A model generated the notes under the pieces. The model was not told where the DNA came from. It worked only from the letters and a program-made list of their open reading frames with translations, and ran no database searches. The translations under genes and the position numbers were made by a program. A stretch of DNA of 64,000 nucleotides from Chamaea fasciata (taxonomy: Eukaryota > Chordata > Aves > Passeriformes > Sylviidae). Below are positions 47,926-61,984 of the stretch, piece by piece. The number at the start of each line of letters is the position of its first letter. Position 1 is the first letter of the stretch. The DNA lies in contig JARCOQ010000005.1 in the NCBI GenBank assembly GCA_029207755.1, forward strand, positions 57,659,449 to 57,723,448, in the 5' to 3' direction.

Positions 47926-50900
47926 AAGTGAATGAAAATTCACCGTTATGCAATATGTATTGGAAGAATTCTTCTTACCCCACTCATGCAATGGAGGATA
48001 CAGTGCAAAAATTTCTTTCAAAATTTTGTGTGTGTGTTTGTGTATTATTTCTAGGGAACAAAGACTTCTGATATTGAAACACAGCTAAATTAAGTTCTGA
48101 GAAGTGAGAAAAGGTTATGCAGAGATTTATTTTTTAACTAATTACAGAATTCAGATAGTGAACTGATTTAACTGATCCTCTTGTGTTTGGTTGCCATGCA
48201 TTAAAATGTATTTTCAGTTCTTCTTTGACTAGGCCACCAGTTAATATGGTGTTGATGAATGCTGATCCAAGTGAATGGATTTTTAGCCTGTGCTTTAAAA
48301 ATTGCACAAATTTATGAAGATAATTATAAATACAATAAGAACAGCATTGCATTTTGTCTCCAGAACTTTCTGATACTTAAAATCAATACAACTTTTTATT
48401 TACTGAAACTCTGCATTTCAAACCAATTTTAATTTGCAATGACCAAGTTGAATTCTAGTTTGGGTATATAGTGTTCCTATAATATTATCATCTAAATATT
48501 AAGTTTTACCTAACTTTTCTAATCTTAAGTAAGAAGTAATATAGCAAATTATTCTTCTTTAAAATAAGCAACAAAATAACTTTTCAAGGGCTTTTTTTCA
48601 TTACATGGTATCATGGTATCAGACTATATTATGTAATAATTCATCATAAAAATAATCCTACAAGAAACCAAACACCTCCATTTACATGTATCCACTGCAT
48701 AATATGATTTAAAGCATGCATTTTTGAGATACCTACTTCCCACACAAGATTGCTGCAACAAATAAAAGCACGTCATTCCACTCCGAGTCATAAATATACT
48801 TTCTACCTACAGAACATTCATGCTGAGAATTTATAGAACTCTGATGTAATTGTTTTTACTCTGGGATTGCTAATTTTTCTTCTGGACCTTCTCTGCATAT
48901 TTAATAAACAGTGTTAAAGTCAAAATTGTTCTGATAAAAGCTGTTTGCTGAACTCAATAAATCTATATGAGCTGTGGGTGATGAATCTCTGAAAATGAAT
49001 GTTTATACCAATAGCTCCTTCTTTTACATTGCCTTCTGATTTTAGTCTGAATAAATTAAAAGTTTTCACATTTCTTTGTTCATATTTTGATAATGACACA
49101 ATTCAAATAGTGCATCATGCTATTTACATCCTCAAATCTAATGATGGACCTGTCAAATCACTGTCTAATTATCCTGGTTTCTCTAATTATCAGGAGTTCA
49201 TCACTCCAGGGAAAAGTACAGTCAATCTCTCCACTCATATGATGTGTCCATGTCAGAAATTTCCGAATGCTGATGTATTTCTCTTTCCAAAAGGAGCTGG
49301 GTTTAAGAATTGCGTTAATGTTCTTATGAGCCATACATTTTAGTACTTCATTCTTTAGTATCACCCTCTAGAAATCTTTAATTTTTTCTATTTTTGTAAT
49401 GGACTGAAGACCACGTGGCTGCGTTTTACATTCTTCAGGATTATTTAATAGGTATGTGCACTCAGAGTGAATCAGGGAACCCTTATCCTGTCTTGTACTT
49501 CCACAGCATGACCAATAAATCGTATTTTTCTTTTTTTTTCTTTTTAATTGTCATTTATTTAAAAACCTAGTTATTTTATGCATTTTGGAAGTGCGTTGTT
49601 TTTTGACATAATCATCAGTGAGATTCATGTGTTCTCATCAACTCTCATTTGCTGGCAGGCACCTCCCAAAGCAAAACACAGGGATACTCAATCTATTCCA
49701 TGCAGGAAAGATGAAAAGGAAGGCATGTTCAATAAGATGAGGTGTTTATCCTAGCAAAGCAAATGCAATTATCATTGATCTCACAGGACATAACTTGGAG
49801 GTGGAATTTCATTTTGTGTTTGAAAATATTAATAAAACTTTCTGGTTCTTTAAGTAGATTTGTGCTTTGGTTCCTTGCACCACATTCAGCATCATAACCC
49901 CATGTTTACTTTTAAGGCCTCCTGTGTAATAGAATAAATATATTCTCCATGGCTCTTGTCTTTACTCAAAAGTAGGTGTCAAACCCTACTAAATAAAAAG
50001 GGGCAAATGATTAAACAAGAAATAAAGAAGTGAAAAATGAAACCTGGTTCCTGGGAGAAGTGAAACTGCTTAAGTTGGACTGTGTGAGATGATTTTTTTT
50101 TCCCCCGGGAGCTTTAAAAATATCTGTCATTGTGTAGAACACAGGAATCATTGGGGGGTTTGTCACTCTAGAGTCACAAGAGGGTTCCTTTAATTCTAAT
50201 AATAACAGGAAGGAAAAGATGTGTGCATAGAGTGGGAGTGCAGGAAGGTGGAGTTGGAAGGTAGAGGTCTGTTCCCATACCAACAAGAACAGGGAAAGAG
50301 GGGGCAGGATAATGGTCTGTGTGCAGTGTTTGACACGGGCCATCAGGTTAAAGTGTGTGCAGCACACAGGCACAGACAAGGCCTGGGATTTGCCTGGGGA
50401 TTCTCCTGGCAATCCAGTCCAGCATTTCCTGAAATGTGTTTTCTGAAGTTTCGCCTCTCCTGATTTTGTGTACAAAAGGTGAGAGAGTTCTACCACAAAT
50501 TTTGGGATGTAATGACCCTAATGGAAGTAATTACATTCTATACATGTAATAAAACACTCAGTTTGTGAGATGACTCAAATGCACAAGTCACAAGCTGCTT
50601 CAGAAGCTTCATGAATCAGAGCTCTAACCTGTTCCAAGAAATCAGTGAGTCTGAATCCCCAACCAATATTTATTATGCCTGTTTTGGCAGGCTCAATTAT
50701 GGAAAGATTCACACTAATGAGCAAGTGACATTCTGTGTCCAGTGCCACCACAATGACATGGAGAACTTTTACTCCCTGCCCTTTGGTGTGAAGCCCCTGC
50801 TCACACATCTAAGAATTGGATATTCCTGTTGACTACAGTGAAACAGAGCAGGGCCTTGGCTAACCTGGAAGCATAAATTCACTATCTGGGGAGAATCACC

Positions 50901-51430
50901 CAGGTCATTTCCTCTCAGCTCCCATGCATGTGTCACAGCAGCATGCTTCTCTTGATTAGTAATTTGTTATTGTTGTTATTATTATTATTAATTTTGTAAA
51001 GGTGAATCCAGAGGCTCCCTCCTAAACTCCCCTTTTCTGGAACTTATTTGTGCTGACAGACAAACATATTTTTTTACTTTCTGATTTAAAATACTTCTGA
51101 AAATTGAGCCAGTTTGTTCTTCACTTTGCTGAGTAAACATAGGGGAAAATGGGTTACACAGAGACACAGCACTTGATCTTCCTTTTTCTGGACTTCAGCC
51201 AGATCTTTAAAATATCATTCCTTTGAACTTCATTTTTCAAGTGATTCCCAAAACCATGGGTCTGAACTGGACATTATTCTAGGCAAAGCTTCATTTGAGT
51301 TTAAGGAAAAAGTTATTTTCTGTGCCTGGTAACTGTGCTCTCTGTAAAATATCCCAGAGTGAGACTTAAAAGTTTTTGTAACTAATTCCTGCTGATTTTC
51401 CAATTAATTATAATTCACCATACTTTTCTT
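47926..51430. other. No gene recognised
   Basis: AT-rich DNA. A minus-strand frame at 50011-50496 is open for 161 codons but opens on GTG and is Leu/Ser/Pro-rich without a recognisable domain. A (TTA)n stretch with GTT units lies at 50968-50992. Confidence 0.5.
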
Positions 51431-52660
51431 GAAAAACTTCCAATGAGCCTTGAGATCACATTTTTTTTAATTATGCTTTTCTTCTTCTTGCTCTTCTTAT
51501 GGACTTTACCTTTGACTTTATCTGATTTTTCCCTCCTAAATTTTAGATTATTTCTCCAACTTGCTGACATTATTTTGATTTGTTCCTGTCTTCTGAAAAG
51601 TTTTTGGTCTGTTCTGGGTATTTGATAAGTCTATTATAATTTTCAACATCTGAATCCTTCATGGAAGTGATGACATGAATGTGGGCATAGAAGAGACTGT
51701 AACCTGCTTAGTTTGCCTTTTTTCTTTTTAACAGAAACCTTTATGGACAGATCAAAGCAGATTTTTTTTTCAGCAAATTAGGTGCCCATTTTATGACAAT
51801 ATTCCCTGCAATATTTTTCTTTATCCAACTTATGTTTCCTATTTCTATGAGTTAATATCAGAGGCTTTACAGAATTTAAGAGAGTGCTGCACCTGTGTTT
51901 GTTTGTACCAGTAACCATGCCAAAATTAATATTTATTTGCTTGGAGAATTTAGTTCTCAAAGAAATTCTTAAATTTTTATTACTCTCCTACATGCTTATA
52001 TATTTTTATTATTTTTTCAACATTTAAGTCTATTTCCTGTTAATGAAATTAGCCTGAATCATCTTCATTCTCGAACTTTATCTCTCTACATTATTTTTTT
52101 AATAAAAGCTCCCAAATTTTTCCAGTCTCCTGAGACCTCCATCTCTTTCAATAATAAAAGCAATGAAATGCTATGAATTTGTTTTAACTAGCCCTCTCCA
52201 TGATTTTCATCAGGCCCTGAACACAAAAATACCCCCCGCCATAAATTCTGTAATTCTCTGAAATTGTCTCTTCTTTTCTCCTACTGTGGTCTGCACACCT
52301 GTGCACTGTTAATATAATTGCATTAAGCATCTGGTTGCCTCTGAGTGTCTTTGTGTAAAAATTGAATCAGGGAGTTCACTGAGAACATGAGTTTGCATCA
52401 CTCCTTACTCAGTTTCCTGTTCTCTTAGGTAGTGAATCTGTTTTTATATTTTCTTCTTTTCACTTTGGAAGGATCTGGAAAGCCTTTTATGAACCTTGCC
52501 GCTTATGATTTTCTTATTATGATCCAATTTTGAATTGTCTTCTGGATCCTAAACCATGTTTCAGTGATTTCCTGGCTCCCTCCTGCTTCCAGAGGTCCTC
52601 TGCTAAATTATTAATACCCTTAGCTTTCTCCTTCCCTCATCAAGCCAGACTAGCTTCAGC
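51431..52660 (-). other. Pyrimidine-rich strand domain (purine-rich on the minus strand)
   Basis: For about 1.2 kb the plus strand is enriched in T and C, with words such as CTTCTTCTTGCTCTTCTT near 51480 and TCTCTTCTTTTCTCC near 52270. It mirrors the skew of 20930-22270 on the opposite strand. No period and no coding frame is seen. Common origin with that block is possible but not shown. Confidence 0.4.
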
Positions 52661-54566
52661 ACAGGGAAATGTTTTGTTTGAAGCAGAGAGTGAAGAAGTA
52701 GAAGGAATTTCATGAAAAATGTATGAATTGTACAGGCAAAATAAAGATGTCCCTAACACTATTTTTGGGAGTGAGAGAAAATGAAGGGATAGAGATGGTG
52801 CATTCAGTTTGCTACTCTTTGTAAGATGATCTGGCTCAGCAGTGAGGCAACCATGCAAATCACTTACATAGTAATTTAAAGTATGCTGTCTAATTCTGGG
52901 TAATTTTGATTTACAATTTCTTGTTGCATTTTCAGGAATAACTCTCACCAAGCCATGAAGCCACATGAAGCTTTGATTGTGGCATATATTATCCTCATAT
53001 GGTTGCCTCACAAATACCCAGTCATTGAGTTTTGTCTCTGCTTCTCTTGTTTTACAATCTAAGCTTACCAAGGATGAATAGTTTTAATATGTTCGATGAC
53101 TGAAGGGAAAAGCATCCTTATATCTCAGAATTTATCCTCACTTTCAAGTTTCTTTCATGGCATGAGAAGTGATCAATAAGATATTGTTTAGTCTGGTTCA
53201 GTTTTTTAACTTTGAGAACTATGGGGCCAAACCTTTTAACTCCTCATTTGTGTGTTAAGTGAAATTAGTCCAGTGATAGACCCCAGACACCAAAACTGCT
53301 TCTTTTCCTGAATGTCCCTTTTATTCCACAAATTATGCTCATAACAGAATCAAGCTGTGGAAACACAAGAAGGGTATTTATCCTAAAAAACAACTTGTTA
53401 CATAAAAATGTCATCACTGTATCCATGACTTACTTAAGCTTAAAAAACATGGAAAATCTTCTGTTTTCAAGGAAATTAAAATGGTGGAAACTTGGATTCA
53501 AGTTTCCTTCTTAACAACAGAAGGAGTGTTAGCTTTCCTTTCTAACACCCCACAAATACTACAGGACAGCGATTTTTCCTTTGTACTTTCATATTTCTTA
53601 GCATTTTCCAGTATCAAAAAGTCACTAAACAAAATTCCTTTGACCTTTCCTTGGAAATATTTGAGGCAGATTGGTTTAATTCCATTTTTTCCCTGCACAA
53701 AGTTTTCTCTCTCAGCTCTTCCTCTGTGTATGCATGTTTCCTCTCTCAGCTCTCCAGACCAGAAGTGGCAGTTGTCATGCCAACATAATACATTTGCTGC
53801 TCTTGTATTCATATGATTTTTGCTTTAGAAGCACAGACATATAAAGTTATCCTTTTGTATTTTTACATGTATTGCATGCAATACAATCCTCTTGCATTTT
53901 TTTTTGCAACCACTTTGCAAATGGTTGCAATAATTATGTTGTTAACTAAGCTAAAAATTGATTCATTCAAAACACACCCAAGGAAAGTTTTCCCACTGAC
54001 ATCTAAAATGAATATTTTTGGATAGTACACCAAAAAGCAGAGGCAATTTCATGTACAATGCACAGATTGATACATGAAGTTGAAATTTGCTATGAGAAAA
54101 TACTTGTTCTGCAAATCCAGCTTGCACTTGGAAATACACACATTGTTGGACAATTTGGTGGAAAATATTCTGTATGAAATATCCTTGGAAACCTCCCTAG
54201 AGGAATTGTGGCGGCTGAATTGCCAAAAGTTCCACACATTTCAAAACTTTATTTTTTAGTTTAAATTTTATTTTTCTACACAATATTTTCTTCTTCTTCA
54301 TGTTTTAATCATGTTTTAGTAATATTTCTAAAGAAAATGAGTCTACACTTCGGTGGAGATGTATCATATACAAGATATTGCATTTTTCCTTCAGGCATTA
54401 ATTAATTTTCAGCTAAAAGTTTTACTCTTAACTATATCTAAATATATCAATATTTCTAGGACTAGTTAGTAATGGTTCACTAATATTTTTGCCAACTGTG
54501 GCATGGTTTTGGTGGCCATAAGTCAAAAATAAACAAAATTAAAGAATGTGACCAGGTGAATTTTTC

Positions 54567-54626
54567 AATTGTTTTCAAATGTAATAAGTGTATAAATGTA
54601 TTAAATTGTTTCAGATGTAATAAATG
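54567..54626 (+). repeat. Imperfect 23-24 bp tandem duplication
   Basis: AATTGTTTTCAAATGTAATA (first copy from 54567) and AATTGTTTCAGATGTAATAA (second copy from 54604) repeat with a period of about 37 bp and few differences. It reads as a local duplication. Confidence 0.65.
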
Positions 54627-55912
54627 CTTGTGGTAGGAAAAAAAAAAATAAAGAAGATGAAGAAGAAAAGAGTAACAACAACAATAATAATCTCCAAACC
54701 ATACCGGAACTTGAAAATTAACAAAAAAGGGCTGAAGGAGATACAGTGAAAGACCAAATGTAAAATTCTCATATTTTCACTAATCTGGAATTTCCAAACC
54801 TTTGAAGTTCTGTGTATTTGAATCTTCTTTTAGAATACTTTTTCTGCATACAGCTAAGACTACAGCCAGAATTTTTAATGAAGGTATGTCTTCTGTGTAT
54901 TTTCATATTATTATTTTACCAAATTTCCCGGTAAAATTATTCAGTAATACAGCTGTGGACAAATATTGAAGAATATTTGTAGAAAGTAAAGATTAAAACT
55001 GCAATGAGCATCAGCGGACCATCAATGTTTTAGAAATGCAAAATTACCTGAGTAATTAAAATCCAGAATAACAGTCACAATCAACGGATTGTAAATCAGG
55101 TACAGCAGAGGAATTATAAAAATACAGTGCTAAAACTATTATTCTTAGTTAATTAATCCACTGCAGAAAATGTCAATCCATTTAGGGTTGATTCACACCG
55201 AAGAAAAAGTTGCAAAAAGTCTCATATGAGTTATTCATTACTAAGTGTTGGCTGAGCATTTCAGGGAGTGGATATTTCTTTTCCCTACAAACTTTGCCTC
55301 CCTTACATCATGTCAATGTCTTGATGACAGCAATCAGGCTCACGTGATTTGATCGTTATGCTGAAGGAATGATATGGCTCTATCCCATCACAGCCTGGAA
55401 AGGAGACTTGCATAAATTCTCTCTAATTTTTTACACCCTTGCATGGAAGTACCAAAAATAGGAAGTTGTCATCGTACAACGTTTCCCAAAGTTTATTCTT
55501 CCTCCTCAGAGGCAGGTGTGCCAAAGCAGTACAGCACTGGGTGTCATGAGAAAGAGTGATGGACCATGACAGGGTGACTTTTTTTTCTTTCTTTTTAATG
55601 AATGTTCATTTTATCTCTTCCCACCCCAGAGCGAGGGCCTGAGGACAATTCTGAGCTCAGGTACAGGGTGATTTACATGTTAGCTTGGCACAAGCAGGCA
55701 GCAGTCACAACCAGTTATTTATTCTGCTCTAACTGAAATGGCATAAATATGCCTGTCTTTCACTTCTGACATTCACTGCTTGCTATTCAGGGAATAAAAG
55801 AGCAACAACTAAACCCACAAGACTAAAGAGAGCAGAAAGTTTTGTTGGCAAGGGTATCCATGTCCATTCCATGACAACCCTATGGAATATCCAGCAGAAA
55901 AAAGCAGCATTA

Positions 55913-55935
55913 TTTGTTTGTTTGTTTGTTTGTTT
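55913..55935 (+). repeat. (TTTG)n microsatellite
   Basis: About six TTTG units, the last passing into TTTC. Confidence 0.85.
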
Positions 55936-58900
55936 CTTTGCCCAATACAGAGAAAAAGCATGTGATTAAAACTCATGGTACCAGGATGTGATGAAGGAGC
56001 TGCCAGGGGCCTGTCCAGCCCATGAGCCCCCATCATCAATGGTACTGGTGAAGGAAACCTTTAACACATCAGGAATAACCACAGTGCTCTGCAGGGTAGA
56101 AGAAAGGGGAAGAGAGGGCCAGGATTGTTCTCCAGGAGACTTTTGGAGTGTGTTAAGAACAATGTGATGCAGGTACTGGCCAAGAACAAGCCTTGCACAT
56201 TTCTTTGTTGAAATGTAGTCAATTTCCCACTTCAGTGACAGAGATCAGCTATAAAATCCCTTACAGTTTGGTTCAGCTGTTCCACTTGGGCTGTTCAAGA
56301 ATATCTGTGTTAGGCTGGCTTGATACAGCATCTATGGCAGGTACAGACTCACCCGGAGTAGGGGCTGGAGGTGAGGCAGCATCACAGATGGCATTAAATG
56401 GTCACTTTTTTGAGCAGCTGGACTGAGCCTGTATCCCAACAGATCAGGCTCTCTGTGTTAAATGAGGCTGATAATCAAGAGTTTTTCAGTCATGTGATAT
56501 GAGGATAAACTAATATTTGCCAGATGACTGTCCTAATAGCTAGATCAGTTCATGGAAGAATCTGAAATATATTTTTTTTTATTATTTTTAAGCTTATTTT
56601 TGTACATTTCAAATAGATATGAATGGTTTCTTTACAAAACTGAAGTGCCGTGGTAACTTACAATTTATTTCAGAACACCAAAGTAATTTCGGTTTTTTGA
56701 TATGTTTCAGCTTTCACTGCCACACTCAGCAAATTGCAGTGAAGTAAAAATGTGAGGATAATATGAGCCTACCCAGGCAGCCTTTTCAGAGCAAGGGGCA
56801 AGCATAAGCCCCCATTCCATATTAAACTTTCTATATTCAAAATCTGGCAAACACAACCTTTGCACTTGACTGCATGAAAAGGAGTTTTACTGTCAGCAAA
56901 CAACACCCTCTGTGAATTTTAATTACTTGAGAAGAAGCAAGACAACCTGGTACTTGACTGTTCTTTTGTAATTCTTAGAAGCCAGATGTCAGGGAACTGT
57001 ACTTCAGCAGCCCTACTACAGTTCGCTTTATATGTCAAATTCTAATTGTGGGTCACGTTTTAGCATCTCTCGTAGGTTAATACCACTGCAGAGCATAATA
57101 GGCATATGTCAGTGGGTTATCAAAAGCACTCACAATATTTCATGAAAGCTTTGGCATTCAGGCTAGAAAAGAAATTACCTCTGAGCCAATTTTTCAGCTA
57201 GTAAATTTAAGAAACAGCACTGACCTCATTGGAGATAGACTGAGTCTCGTTTTCTGCTAAAGTGCCTTTTCATTTGTCTGGTGCGTTCAGAAACAGAGCA
57301 GCTGTGGATGCTTGTGACACACTCTCCGTTAACCAGGATACAAGTGCAAGAGTAGCTGGGGGCTTTGTTTGCTCGTTGGTTTTAGATTTCTTTCCCAGAG
57401 GTAAAGCGTTACCTTGGAAGATTTTCATCTCTATGCTTTATGGGCCAGTTCTTGTTGTTCCTGTGAAGAAGAAAGCTTTCCTCATGGTATAAGCTCCAGC
57501 ACACAAGTAAAACAACTTGTAATTTTTGCTTTGGATTTGTTTCTTACCAGTTATTGGGAAAAAATTTATCTCAACAGCCTCTTATTATAAGCTTGAAACA
57601 TTCTGAAATTAGAAATAGAAGTGAATTCTACATGGCATGCTGAAATATTTTTTTTCCATGGAGGATTTTTTTTTTCAGTATACTCAGGGTTTCATCATGA
57701 TTGCTTAATTTTTCATGCCTCCTCCCTTTCAATTTAAAGCAATAATCCCTCAGAAATAATTGATAGAAACACTTAGTTACATAGACCTGTGACTTATTTG
57801 TTGTTTCTTTTTCTTATTCTCTTTTTATTTTTTAATCAAAATACATTCTTACCAGTCTTTCTAACTATAAAAGACAATGCCATTCCTCCCCAAGCAGACC
57901 TGTAGAAAAAGAATTGCTAATTACAAAAAAAGTAGAATGGAAAAAGAGGTGAATTTTTTAGTTTTGCTTAGTTTTTTGAGGTACTGTGTCTTAAAAATTT
58001 TTGAAAATAAATAGGTCTCATCCTTTTGAAGATGACAGCCTCTTAGAGGCCCTGCAGTGCCTGAGCACTGAAGTATACATTGAGAATACACTCATGCATC
58101 ATTTAATCTAAATTCAGCTATGATAATGTAGGTGATTAATGCAATCTAGTCATCCAGGCCCAGCTATAGTCAGAGAATGTGGAAGTGCATTTACAGAGCA
58201 TAATTCATCCCCTCTCAAGAGAAGGGTCTAAAATAGTTGAAATGAATCACTCTTTGGAAGCACAGATCTCCCACCATCTCCTTGACTCCTACCATGAAGA
58301 CCTAATCATTAAATGGCTAAAGTTAGGTGAAGTGAGTTTGGACTGGAAATTCATCTGATTCCTCACTTTGTCATTTGATAACACTACTTAGAAATTCTTA
58401 GTCTCCATAATAAAATCAGATTCTTCTCAGTAGAAAAGGGCTTGTCTAAATTATGCAGCTCTGATATAATAACAGTGTTACATCTGAGGGCAAGCTATGG
58501 CAGCAGGATGTCTAACTGAAATATATGATATATTATATGTAACACCACACACCGGAATGGGGTCTGAGTGCTACTGATGTCACAACAAATTTATTTACCA
58601 CTCTTGATTGCATCAGACTCTATAACACAAAAGTTAAGAACCAGTCTTTGATATCTATTGCAATGCTAGTTATCATGGAAAAGTAGTAATCTATTTCAAA
58701 TCCTCAGGGTAGTAAAGTACATTTTAAAAAAAGTATTCACAATACCATTTTCAGTTGCAAATTCTGACTTCAGCCCTGTGAGCAAATCCACTAAGTTCTC
58801 ACAATATGACTGTAGATATCCCAGGCTCACATCAAGGCGTGAGTCCTTAGTTGCTGCCCAGACGTAACACATGGCCCTTCAGAAAATGTGTTTCTTAACT

Positions 58901-59594
58901 CAGTAGCTAGATCAATGAAATGCACACTTATTTTACAGTTTGAGCCAAAAAAGTCCCCTGGGAGAAGCAACAGTTTTAGGTGGACACCTATGAAGAGGCA
59001 GAGGAAAACTACAGCCACCTAGAGACAAATTGGCTGAAGGCAGTTTCTGCTGCCACATGAGCAGGGAGAAGGAAAAAAATACCACTCCTCATCCTCAAAA
59101 TAAGCTTTTCCTGAAGTTCCCTGTTGCATTTGCTGTGTCTTCCCTATTGCAGCCAGCATGGTAGAGGCTCTGCTGCCAAGGATTTCTTCCCATCCTTGTC
59201 CAAAAGTCACTTGTCCACCGAGGTTCCAGTCAGAAAAATACCATTCAAGCAAATATTTAAAGACACTGTCATTATGCATAAGCACATGGGAGCTGAATTA
59301 AGTTGCAGGGGCTGTTTTCCTCAGGCCCTGAGAAAACTGTGATCCTAGTGATTACAGTGAGTAAAGAGCTGATTTCAGCCTGGATCCTGCTGTTAGGTTA
59401 ATTAGCCTTCCAACCAAGGAATTGAGAAGTTGCTTTAAAAAAAAATTGACATCCCTCTGCAGTGGGTACTTTTTTTTGCTTTTATGCACAACTTCACCCT
59501 TCTCTTTTTTGTCCTCTTTCTATAGTAATGTTGTCATGCCATCTTCAGATTCATGTTCTTAATACTCGTTCAGTTTCTGTCTTTAGATAGAAAC

Positions 59595-59660
59595 CCTGTC
59601 TTGTTTTGCTTGGCTTGTTTGTTTGGGTAGGTTTGGGGTTTTGTTTGGTTGGTTGGTTTT
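59595..59660 (+). repeat. T/G-rich low-complexity tract
   Basis: Decayed TTTG and TTGG units with GGGTAGG and GGGGTTTTG words. It is the fourth T/G-rich tract with T and G on the plus strand. Confidence 0.8.
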
Positions 59661-60699
59661 AGCTAAAGCCGGTACTAATTCGTTTCTAACTTCAAGGAGT
59701 AAAAGAAACCTTAAGTGAATCTGGGTTTGTGTTTTCTATTTATGTATTGTATTAAGAGGAGAAAGCAACGCCTCGGACCTGAAGGTTTGTTAGATTGTGG
59801 TTGACTGGCATCCTCAGAAGGATTAAAATATTCTTTTGTGCTATCTGTGTTACTGATAACACAAAATAGTGTTACCACAATGGGACTGGAGCAGAACTAT
59901 AACACTTTATTGGTTTGTATTTATTGACAGAGTAGAACAGTGTGTTTATTCTCTTCCAAGCAAAACCAATTATTTTCAAAAGAAAATGTTCTTTCCTTGT
60001 GTTTTCTCTCATTTTTCTTCTCATAATACTTTATTGTCTTTCTTTCAAGGCGTTTTTTGTTTTATTGTTTGGATATATATATTTTTTAAAAATTTAGCCA
60101 GGTTTTAAATTTCATTAGCTAAATTGTAAAATTTTTATATCTAGCAAAAGTATTAAAATTCTTATAAAATTACAGGGAAAATAATCTCCACATCCAAAAT
60201 TTATCACTTTTTCTCACAAATTAACCCATTTTTTTGATGTTTATTTGAAACCTCATTTTTCATTCAACAAACTGGTATCTGAGAAAAAACCAAACCAAAG
60301 CAACTGAACAAAACCAACTCATTCAATTCTTAAGCCGGCACTGTGCAAACTGAATAAAAGCCCCTGATTTAAAATCCCCCTGTGGAGTGTATGTGTCTTT
60401 GGAGAGCCAGGCAAAACCAAGGACTTCAGAAGTCACTGGTTTCTTCTTTTCAGGTACAATCATCATACACATGCCAATAAAAATATTTATATTTCTTAGG
60501 GGGGGAAACCATCCCAGCTGTGAATGCCCATATTAATGCACTCTGACAACCTTCACTCAAATAACTAAAGGACCAACACAGTTAGAATTGCTGATGTTTG
60601 AAAGATTGATGCTGAAAGATGAGTAAACTTTGCTAAAATTTCCATCACTGTGAAATAGAATCTTCTTTTTTTTTTTTTCCCCAGAATATTTTCATGCAA

Positions 60700-61180
60700 T
60701 ATTTTCTGATATTTAATTAACTGTGTTAATGATATCTAAATCCAGGGGTATTTCTGCCTCTGCCAGCTAATTATGTTACTCTAATTTTTGCTTCTGAGAA
60801 TGACACATCTGCTCATTGTGGGGGGCGTCTTTTGCCATGTCCTCTTCTCAGATTTGATGCCCGTGAGGTTAAAGGAAGATTCTAATTACACCCTCCAGGG
60901 TTGCCTCGTTTGAAGGCTAGGACCAAGAGCTTTGATTTCAGGTCACTCTGTATGTGGCTGCCTTTAAAGTTCATCTAAATTAACATTCAGTGATATTTTT
61001 GGCAGCTTTGACTGCCAGGAAAAATCATTGCAGTGGAATCATAATGCAAATAAACTTTGCATAGTCCCATTAAATCATTAAATGCCACATTGTTCTGTAA
61101 TGGAAGTGACATTTCATTATTTCTAAAGCTTCTGTGCTCACTGGCAGTTTGATGGTGTTAATGCTGGTGACAGAACAGAG
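60700..61180. promoter_or_regulatory. Candidate developmental enhancer block
   Basis: This block has the look of a conserved non-coding element: no simple repeat, balanced composition and many factor-type words. ATGCAAAT (61044-61051) and TTTGCAT (61056-61062) form an inverted POU half-site pair. Two CTTTGA words (near 60930 and 61005) fit TCF/LEF sites. TAATTA-type cores occur near 60768 and 60885, and ATTAAATCATTAAATG follows the octamers. No frame is open across it. Target gene unknown; function inferred. Confidence 0.4.
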
Positions 61181-61984
61181 TAACACTGGAAAAAGAAACT
61201 AAGGAGTCCTAGGGCTCCTATGATGCCTACAGATACATGAAATGACTCAAAAATACAGACATAAAGACATCATGAAATAATTTTACGGGGCTTTTTCAAG
61301 TGTGATCAAACATTTGTTCCGGATTATCAATGTGACTCTAATTTAAATTTGTCATCTTTCCATTCGAAGCAAAAAGAAAATATTACTCAGGTGTCATCTG
61401 GAGAAAATACTTCAGCTTTTAGATGTGGGTTTTTTTGGTTTATTCCTCCATATTTTTATCCTCATAACAAATGTGGAAGAAAACCTTTGTAAATATATCA
61501 CACCATGCACTTGACTGTATAAATCCTAGAACAAAAATAAACAAAAACCCCCCCATCTATTGTACTCTTAAACACAGCTCTCTGAAGTCAAAGGATTTAT
61601 TCTGGGAAGAAAAACTCTTAAGAGGCATGAGGGCATGATTATATTCTTCTCATTAACTGTTTAAATGTTTATTTAAAAGAGGGGGGGAAAGGAGAATTAT
61701 TAAAGTATGACCATTTAAAAAAAATCTTAGGAAAATCAGTGAGAAAATCTCATCTTACAAATAAAAAAGGCATGTCCTAGGGGAGTAAGCAGAGAGAGCT
61801 TCAGAAATTATACCCATTTTTTCTCTGACTGCAATGGAAATGCTTCTTTAAAGGAACATTCCTGTGCAGGACCTTCAAGAACAGCCAGAGTTTAGATGAC
61901 TTTAACATTAATTAAAACTGATTGAGACAGAATAAAGGAAAAAAGGCCTTATGTTTATCATCAGTCTGTTTTCCGGAATAATGA
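61181..61984. other. No gene or repeat recognised
   Basis: AT-rich sequence with a short C run near 61550 and G7 near 61681. Nothing is recognised. Confidence 0.6.

Larger units (their letters stand above)
52661..60699. other. AT-rich DNA without recognised genes
   Basis: A minus-strand frame overlapping the left end (52640-53071) opens on TTG and is not gene-like. An imperfect tandem pair lies at 54567-54626. An A/AAG/AAT-rich patch lies at 54638-54695. A CACGTG word occurs near 55342. The piece 56980-57260 looks evenly composed and might be conserved, but no motif order supports this. Confidence 0.5.

Noticed and set aside
50011..50496. 161-codon minus-strand frame
   Set aside because: It opens on GTG, has Leu/Ser/Pro-rich random composition and no domain.
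50575..50865. 73-codon frame and a GATATTCCTGTTGACTACAG word resembling an ancient repeat
   Set aside because: The frame has no family resemblance and the repeat-like word is too short to assign.
52640..53071. 143-codon minus-strand frame
   Set aside because: It opens on TTG, has mixed composition without motif, and overlaps the pyrimidine-rich block.
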